From contig JAZNIM010000235.1 of assembly GCA_045577475.1 (NCBI GenBank), positions 1 to 35,780 of the forward strand: 35,780 nt of DNA. The letters are read 5' to 3'. The notes below the pieces were generated by a model. That model was not told the DNA's origin. It made no database searches and saw only the letters and a list, made by a program, of their open reading frames with translations. Below, piece by piece: positions 31,377 through 35,780 of this stretch (position 1 is the stretch's first letter; every line of letters begins with the position of its first letter). The stretch is from UMGS1387 sp045577475. GTDB taxonomy: Bacteria; Bacillota; Clostridia; Oscillospirales; CAG-382. The translations under genes were made by a program, and so were the position numbers.

Positions 31377-33092
31377 ATGAAAATAATCGAAAAAGACGTA
31401 CCCCACGCAACAAGCTTACGTGCTATTGCAAAGTACAATGCAGTAAAGCGCGGCGATAAGGTTGCACTTAAATATATCGGCGACAATAAAGAAATTGTTG
31501 AAGTAACATATTACGAATATTCCGAAAATATAGAAAACCTCATATGCGCACTGAAAAAGAGCGGCTTTGAGGGCAAGAGAATAGCTATCATCGGTGAAAC
31601 CTGTCCCGAATGGCTTGAATCGTATTTTGCTGTTATCAGTGCAGGTGCCGTTGCAATTCCCTTTGATAAGGAGCTTCTCTACGACCAGATACGCGGTTTT
31701 CTTGATGTTGCAAAGGCGGATGCCATCATCATGAGCCCCAAGTACTCCCAGAAGTACGAGGACCTCAAGGCGGCAGGCGTGTTTGACAGACTTGAAATGA
31801 TTGTAAGAGTTGACGACGGAACGGAATGGTGTGTCGAGGACGAAAAGCTTATAAAGTTCTCTGAGCTTGTAAAGAGAGGCGAGGGCGAGCCGAGAGAAAG
31901 TGATGCAAATATTTTCAGAAAGTCTGCAAGAGGCGACATGAGCATCATGCTCTTTACCTCCGGAACAACAGGCACAAGCAAGTGTGTAATGCTTTCCGAA
32001 AGAAACCAGATTTCCTGCGTAAGAGCAGCCGTTAAGGCTACCGACTTTTATGAGCATGACGTTTTGCTGTCTGTGCTGCCCATTCACCATACCTATGAGC
32101 TTACAATAAATGTTGCCTTGCAGTCCTTGGGTGCTACCTGCTGCATCAATGACAGCTTAAAGCATGTGCTGAAAAACCTTCAGTTGTTTAAGCCTACGGG
32201 TATTGTAATAGTTCCCTTGTTTGCAACCACCTTCCGGAAGAAGATTATGGACGAGGTTAAGAAAAAGGGTAAGGAAAGAACGCTGAAGCTCGGTATGGCG
32301 GCAAGCGGTGCCATGAGAATGGTGGGCGTTGACATGAGAAGAAAGCTGTTTGCTGAAATTCTCACTGCATTCGGCGGAAATCTTACAAAGATTATCTGCG
32401 GCGGTGCGGCTATGAAGCCTGAGCTTATGAAGTTCTTTGACAATCTTGGCATTACCCTTTGCGAAGGCTACGGTATCACCGAGTGCTCGCCTCTAATTGC
32501 CGTAAATCCATACCATGCAAGAAAGAACGGCTCGGTAGGACCTGCATGTGCTTGCTGCGAAATCAGAATTGAGGAAGAACAGGCTGACGAAAAGGGCAAT
32601 ATTACAGGCGAAATTCATGTAAGAGGCGAAAACGTAATGTTGGGATATTATGAAAATCCCGAAGCTAACGAGGAAGCCTTCACCGAAGACGGCTGGTTCA
32701 AGACAGGTGACATCGGCTATATGGATGCCGACGGATATCTTTATATCACGGGACGCTGCAAGAGCGTAATTGTTCTTGAAAACGGCAAGAACGTGTTCCC
32801 CGAGGAAATTGAGGAATACCTTGCGGAAATTGAGAACATTGCAGAAAGCGTTGTAGTAGGCAGAAAGAAAGAGGGCGGCGAGGAGGTTATCCTTACAGCC
32901 GTTGTATATCCCGACTTCAACACCTATGACAGAAACGTGAGCGTGTCGGAAATCGGCGATGACATCAAGAAGAAAATTACGGAAATGAATAAAAAGCTGC
33001 CTTCATTCAAGCAGATAAGAAATATTGAAATCCGTAAGACCGAATTTGAAAAGACAACTACAAGAAAGATTAGACGCTTCCTTGTAAAATAA
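31377..33092 (+). CDS. AMP-dependent acyl-CoA/acyl-ACP synthetase
   Basis: A 571-residue member of the adenylate-forming superfamily, closest in layout to long-chain fatty acid ligases. The P-loop reads FTSGTTGTSKCV (193-204). Further motifs are EGYGITECSPLIAVNP, the hinge region GWFKTGDIGYMDADGYLYITGR and the C-terminal TTTRKIRRFL with the probable catalytic lysine. It would activate a carboxylic acid as acyl-AMP and pass it to a thiol. An ACP gene follows within 31 bases, so transfer to ACP rather than CoA is plausible (inference). There is no signal peptide. AGGAG at 31360-31364 precedes the ATG. It is first in an operon ending with lnt. Confidence 0.87.
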   Translation: MKIIEKDVPHATSLRAIAKYNAVKRGDKVALKYIGDNKEIVEVTYYEYSENIENLICALKKSGFEGKRIAIIGETCPEWLESYFAVISAGAVAIPFDKELLYDQIRGFLDVAKADAIIMSPKYSQKYEDLKAAGVFDRLEMIVRVDDGTEWCVEDEKLIKFSELVKRGEGEPRESDANIFRKSARGDMSIMLFTSGTTGTSKCVMLSERNQISCVRAAVKATDFYEHDVLLSVLPIHHTYELTINVALQSLGATCCINDSLKHVLKNLQLFKPTGIVIVPLFATTFRKKIMDEVKKKGKERTLKLGMAASGAMRMVGVDMRRKLFAEILTAFGGNLTKIICGGAAMKPELMKFFDNLGITLCEGYGITECSPLIAVNPYHARKNGSVGPACACCEIRIEEEQADEKGNITGEIHVRGENVMLGYYENPEANEEAFTEDGWFKTGDIGYMDADGYLYITGRCKSVIVLENGKNVFPEEIEEYLAEIENIAESVVVGRKKEGGEEVILTAVVYPDFNTYDRNVSVSEIGDDIKKKITEMNKKLPSFKQIRNIEIRKTEFEKTTTRKIRRFLVK

Positions 33093-33122
33093 AAAAATAC
33101 TGTTTTAGGAGTGCATTTGGAA

Positions 33123-33347
33123 ATGTTTGAAGAAATCAAGAATTTGCTTGTTGAAGAAATGTCAATTGACGAGGCTGAAATCAAGGAGGATGCAGAGTTT
33201 GTAAATGACCTTGGCTTCAACTCCCTTGAAATTGCCGACCTTATCGCTCTTTGCGAGGATAAGTACGATGTTGACCTTGAAGAAGAAAACATGAAGGAAA
33301 TCGTAACTGTTGGAGATTTTGCAAAGTACCTTGAATCTCTCAGGTAA
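33123..33347 (+). CDS. acyl carrier protein
   Basis: A 74-residue acidic carrier protein. The phosphopantetheine site is Ser34 in LGFNSLEIADL; the residue before it is Asn rather than the usual Asp of the DSL motif. The four-helix pattern and length are normal for ACP. ATG 33123 follows AGGAG at 33107-33111; an in-frame GTG at 33111 overlaps that site. Its position between an acyl-activating enzyme and lnt, away from any fatty-acid synthesis genes in the window, suggests a specialised carrier rather than the housekeeping AcpP. Confidence 0.93.
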   Translation: MFEEIKNLLVEEMSIDEAEIKEDAEFVNDLGFNSLEIADLIALCEDKYDVDLEEENMKEIVTVGDFAKYLESLR

Positions 33348-33356
33348 CAAACAGGC

Positions 33357-34985
33357 ATGAACTTAATTTTTGATGCAAGAGAAAAGTATGAAAGCCTTTC
33401 ATTTAAGTGCCGTACTCTGATTATAGTTGGCAGTGCGGTGCTGTTTTCCCTTGGCTTTTCCTATAAGGGAGCATGGCTTTTGAACTGGCTGTGCCTTGTG
33501 CCTCTTGCACTTGAAATTTTCACTGCAAACAAAACATCAAAGAGAGTTTTACGCTCTCTTTTTTGCTTTTTCTTTGTATTTTACGTATGCGTGTACAGTT
33601 GGCTTATAAGCCTGTATCCCCTTGACTTTGCAGGGCTTGACAATACGCAGAGTGTGCTTGTGATAATAACGGGGCTTACGGTTATACCGCTGCTGCATTC
33701 GGCGATGATGTCACTTTCCATGTGGCTCATGAATAAACTGAGCAGCTCATTCGGTGAGGGATTTTTTAAATGTGCTTGCCTTGCTTTGGGGAATGTACTC
33801 GGTGAGTTTGCACAGGGTGTAGGACCTCTCGGCTTTCCCTGGGCAAGAATGTATGTGTCCCAGATGGGTGCTTTGCAGAATTTGCAGAGTGCGTCGGTTT
33901 TCGGCTCGTACTTTGTTACCTTTGCGGTGGTGCTTGTAAACTTCCTGCTTGCCTCGGCACTGTTGAATAAGGGTAAGGCAAGGCTGTATAGTCTTGCCGC
34001 CATCGGCTTGTTTTCGGCAAATCTTGTGTTCGGCTGTATAACAATGGCTGCAGTAGAGGACACATATTCAAAGGATAATGAACTGTGTGCCATAGCTTTG
34101 CAGGGAAATGTAGGTTCATACGAAAAGTGGGGTACTGTTGAGTCGTCATACGACAGATACCTGTCCCTTGCCAAGGAGGCAGCGGAGTATTGCAAAAAGA
34201 ATGGATTACAGCCTGACATTGCCGTAATTCCCGAAACGGCTTTTCCCGTAACGGCACTGTATGTTGAGGACGGAAAAGCTACACGTAACAGAGCCTGCAG
34301 TGTCAGCACACAGATAGCAGAAGGTCTTTGCTGTCCTGTAATAACAGGCACATTTGTATCTGAGGACACAAAGGAATACAACAGCCTTTTGTGCTTTGAT
34401 ACAATGGGAGAAATAAAAGGCATGTACCACAAGAAAAAGCTTGTACCCTTCGGCGAATTTGTTCCCTACAGGTCGTTAATAAGTGCGTGTTTCCCGTTTC
34501 TTTCGCAAATTAACATGCTTTCCTCGGATTTAACCGTGGGAGATATATCACAGCCGATACAGCTTGAAAACCACCGTATTGCGGGGCTTATATGCTTTGA
34601 CTCGGTTTTTCCCGAAGCCTTACGCACTCAGGTAAAAAACGGTGCTGACGTGATAGCCGTATCCACCAATGATTCATGGTACAAGACCTCAAAGGCACTT
34701 GACCAGCATTCCTGCCATTCAATAATGCGTGCAATAGAAAACCGCAGACCCATAATCAGAAGTGCCAACACGGGCATTTCTATGCTTATTGAGCCTACGG
34801 GAAGAATTGCGGCATATTCAGAGGTAAATCAAACGGAGTTTATTACGGGAGTTCTTCATACACAAAAGCATATTACTGTATTTACAAGGATGGGGGACAT
34901 TACACTGTATTGTTCGTTTTTTGTATTGATACTTCTTTTGGCTTTAAAAGCTTACAAAGCAGTAGAAAAAAGGTTTGAAAATTGA
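33357..34985 (+). CDS. lnt: apolipoprotein N-acyltransferase
   Basis: A 542-residue membrane enzyme of full Lnt length that adds a third acyl chain to the N-terminal cysteine of lipoproteins. The N-terminal ~225 residues contain several membrane helices, with the conserved GPLGFPWARM. A nitrilase-like periplasmic domain follows. Its triad is Glu293 (IPETAFP), Lys359 (YHKKKLVPFGEFVP) and Cys413 (GLICFDSVFP), with spacings close to those of E. coli Lnt. TNDSWYKTSKALDQH and ANTG segments are also conserved. A final helix spans about 513-531. The gene starts 9 bases after the ACP stop with a weak ribosome site, so coupling is likely. Lnt in a probable monoderm is noteworthy. Confidence 0.92.
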   Translation: MNLIFDAREKYESLSFKCRTLIIVGSAVLFSLGFSYKGAWLLNWLCLVPLALEIFTANKTSKRVLRSLFCFFFVFYVCVYSWLISLYPLDFAGLDNTQSVLVIITGLTVIPLLHSAMMSLSMWLMNKLSSSFGEGFFKCACLALGNVLGEFAQGVGPLGFPWARMYVSQMGALQNLQSASVFGSYFVTFAVVLVNFLLASALLNKGKARLYSLAAIGLFSANLVFGCITMAAVEDTYSKDNELCAIALQGNVGSYEKWGTVESSYDRYLSLAKEAAEYCKKNGLQPDIAVIPETAFPVTALYVEDGKATRNRACSVSTQIAEGLCCPVITGTFVSEDTKEYNSLLCFDTMGEIKGMYHKKKLVPFGEFVPYRSLISACFPFLSQINMLSSDLTVGDISQPIQLENHRIAGLICFDSVFPEALRTQVKNGADVIAVSTNDSWYKTSKALDQHSCHSIMRAIENRRPIIRSANTGISMLIEPTGRIAAYSEVNQTEFITGVLHTQKHITVFTRMGDITLYCSFFVLILLLALKAYKAVEKRFEN

Positions 34986-34989
34986 GATA

Positions 34990-35019
34990 AGAGCTGCTTT
35001 TTGCGGCTCTTTATCTTTT
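34990..35019 (+). terminator. terminator of the lnt operon
   Basis: AGAGCTGC at 34990-34997 and GCGGCTCT at 35003-35010 form an 8-bp stem with a five-T loop, followed by TTATCTTTT. Confidence 0.85.
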
Positions 35020-35081
35020 CATGTTGGCTTAATTAATGTATCATAAGGATGGCTGTGTGCAGACTATGAAACTCGTGTAAT

Positions 35082-35111
35082 ACATAAGAAAGAGCTGCAA
35101 AAAGCAGCCCT
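35082..35111 (-). terminator. terminator of tyrS
   Basis: AGAGCTGC at 35091-35098 and GCAGCCCT at 35104-35111 form an 8-bp stem, followed on the minus strand by TTTCTTA. It is about 27 bases past the tyrS stop codon. Confidence 0.8.
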
Positions 35112-35137
35112 CTTAAAACTTGTTCAATGCAATATAC

Positions 35138-35780
35138 TTACGCAAGAACTACCTTATGGTAATCCTTCTTGCCCTTTTTGATGATAACCTCGTCCTTGAA
35201 GAAATCCTTGTCGTAAGCAGCCGCAAAGTCGGTAACCTTTTCATCGTTTACCGAAACGCCGCCCTGCTTGATAAGACGCTTTGCTTCGCTGTTGGAGGGA
35301 CAAAGCTCACACTTAACAAGAAGTGCGGAAAGAGTAACCTTGCCCTCTGCAAAATCCTCGTCGGAAAGGGAAGTGGTGGGCATGTTTTCGCTGACACCGC
35401 CGGCAACAAAGAGAGCACGTGCCGCTTCAAGTGCCGCAGTCGCCTCAGCCTCACCGTGAACAAGAGCCGTAAGCTCGTATGCAAGCTTTTCTTTAGCCTT
35501 GTTGATTTCGCTGCCTTCAAGCTTTTCATACTCTGCAATTTCCTCAAGCGAGAGGAAGGTGAGCATCTTCATGCACTTGATAACGTCTGCATCATCGATA
35601 TTTCTCCAGTACTGGAAGAAATCGTAAGGAGGAGTCTTTACAGGGTCAAGCCAGAGAGCGCCCTTCTCGGTCTTACCCATCTTCTTGCCTTCGCTGGTGA
35701 GAAGAAGATTAAAGGTCAGTCCGTATACTTCCTTACCTGTCTTACGGCGAACAAGCTCAACGCCGCCGATAATGTTGGAC
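35138..35780 (-). CDS. tyrS: tyrosyl-tRNA synthetase, C-terminal part (partial)
   Basis: The gene runs off the window end; about 213 residues are visible. The frame stays open through 35780 and begins with SNIIGGVELVRRKTGKEVYG, a stretch before the class I signature. The signature itself reads KKMGKT in place of canonical KMSKS, as in other bacterial TyrRS proteins. An anticodon-binding helical region follows, then a C-terminal S4-type RNA-binding domain (LLVKCELCPSNSEAKRLIKQ, GGVSVNDEKV). It charges tRNA-Tyr. Any leader or T-box lies outside the window. Confidence 0.95.
   Translation of the reverse strand, partial: SNIIGGVELVRRKTGKEVYGLTFNLLLTSEGKKMGKTEKGALWLDPVKTPPYDFFQYWRNIDDADVIKCMKMLTFLSLEEIAEYEKLEGSEINKAKEKLAYELTALVHGEAEATAALEAARALFVAGGVSENMPTTSLSDEDFAEGKVTLSALLVKCELCPSNSEAKRLIKQGGVSVNDEKVTDFAAAYDKDFFKDEVIIKKGKKDYHKVVLA

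Noticed and set aside
31416..32090. 224-residue open frame antisense to the acyl-activating enzyme
   Set aside because: Cys- and Val-rich shadow translation with no domain; the opposite strand has clear motifs.
33581..34432. 283-residue open frame antisense to lnt
   Set aside because: Shadow of a gene whose triad and length fit Lnt; no start signal or domain on this strand.
33357..34985. A plain carbon-nitrogen hydrolase instead of Lnt
   Set aside because: The N-terminal membrane helices, GFPW motif, C-terminal helix and E. coli-like triad spacing all fit Lnt.

Overview
The window looks like a chromosomal segment of a Gram-positive anaerobe of class Clostridia, probably a gut Oscillospirales/Ruminococcaceae-type organism. 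This is an inference. It rests on moderate GC, strong GGAGG ribosome sites, canonical TTGACA-17-TATAAT promoters, the pepP-efp-CD1247-type gene order, an SLH-domain surface protein, lipoproteins with Clostridia-style lipoboxes, a MalFG/MsmK-type sugar ABC cluster, and CarD and BlaI regulators. I see no tRNA, rRNA, insertion sequence, prophage or CRISPR array. No gap between genes exceeds about 250 bases.

Layout. 1-2450 (+): the end of an AP-endonuclease-like TIM-barrel gene, an aminopeptidase P, elongation factor P and a CD1247-type acidic protein, closed by back-to-back terminators. 2460-9275 (-): one operon with a strong promoter and a possible LacI-type operator, encoding an aldose-epimerase-like protein, a HAD phosphatase, an unrecognised protein with faint deoxyhypusine-synthase-like features, a HldE-type PfkB kinase and a cytoplasmic GH38 alpha-mannosidase. 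9378-10000 (-): a CarD-family regulator. 10050-12130: a LysR regulator divergent from a SemiSWEET-like protein plus DUF4886 SGNH hydrolase pair. 12111-14122: an AraC regulator divergent from a Gfo/Idh/MocA dehydrogenase. 14100-17089 (-): a TTG-started SbcD/YhaO-like nuclease and an SLH surface protein. 17190-20720: a BlaI repressor plus M56-M23 fusion protease (-), with two BlaI-type operators, divergent from a lipoprotein (+). 20850-21755 (-): an OB-fold lipoprotein. 21770-31261 (-): a long colinear run of nusB, a TsaD paralogue, xseA, xseB, ligA and then four sugar ABC-transporter genes. 31295-35011 (+): an AMP-dependent acyl-activating enzyme, an acyl carrier protein and apolipoprotein N-acyltransferase (Lnt). 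35091-end (-): the C-terminal part of tyrosyl-tRNA synthetase.

Most interesting points: (i) the compact acyl-activating enzyme / ACP / Lnt operon suggests a dedicated acyl-ACP route for lipoprotein N-acylation in what appears to be a monoderm; (ii) a BlaR1-like M56 protease carries an extracellular M23 peptidase domain where BlaR1 has a beta-lactam sensor, under BlaI-type operators; (iii) an unrecognised protein sits inside the HldE-type kinase / HAD / GH38 cassette; (iv) the solute-binding lipoprotein has an extra C-terminal membrane anchor.
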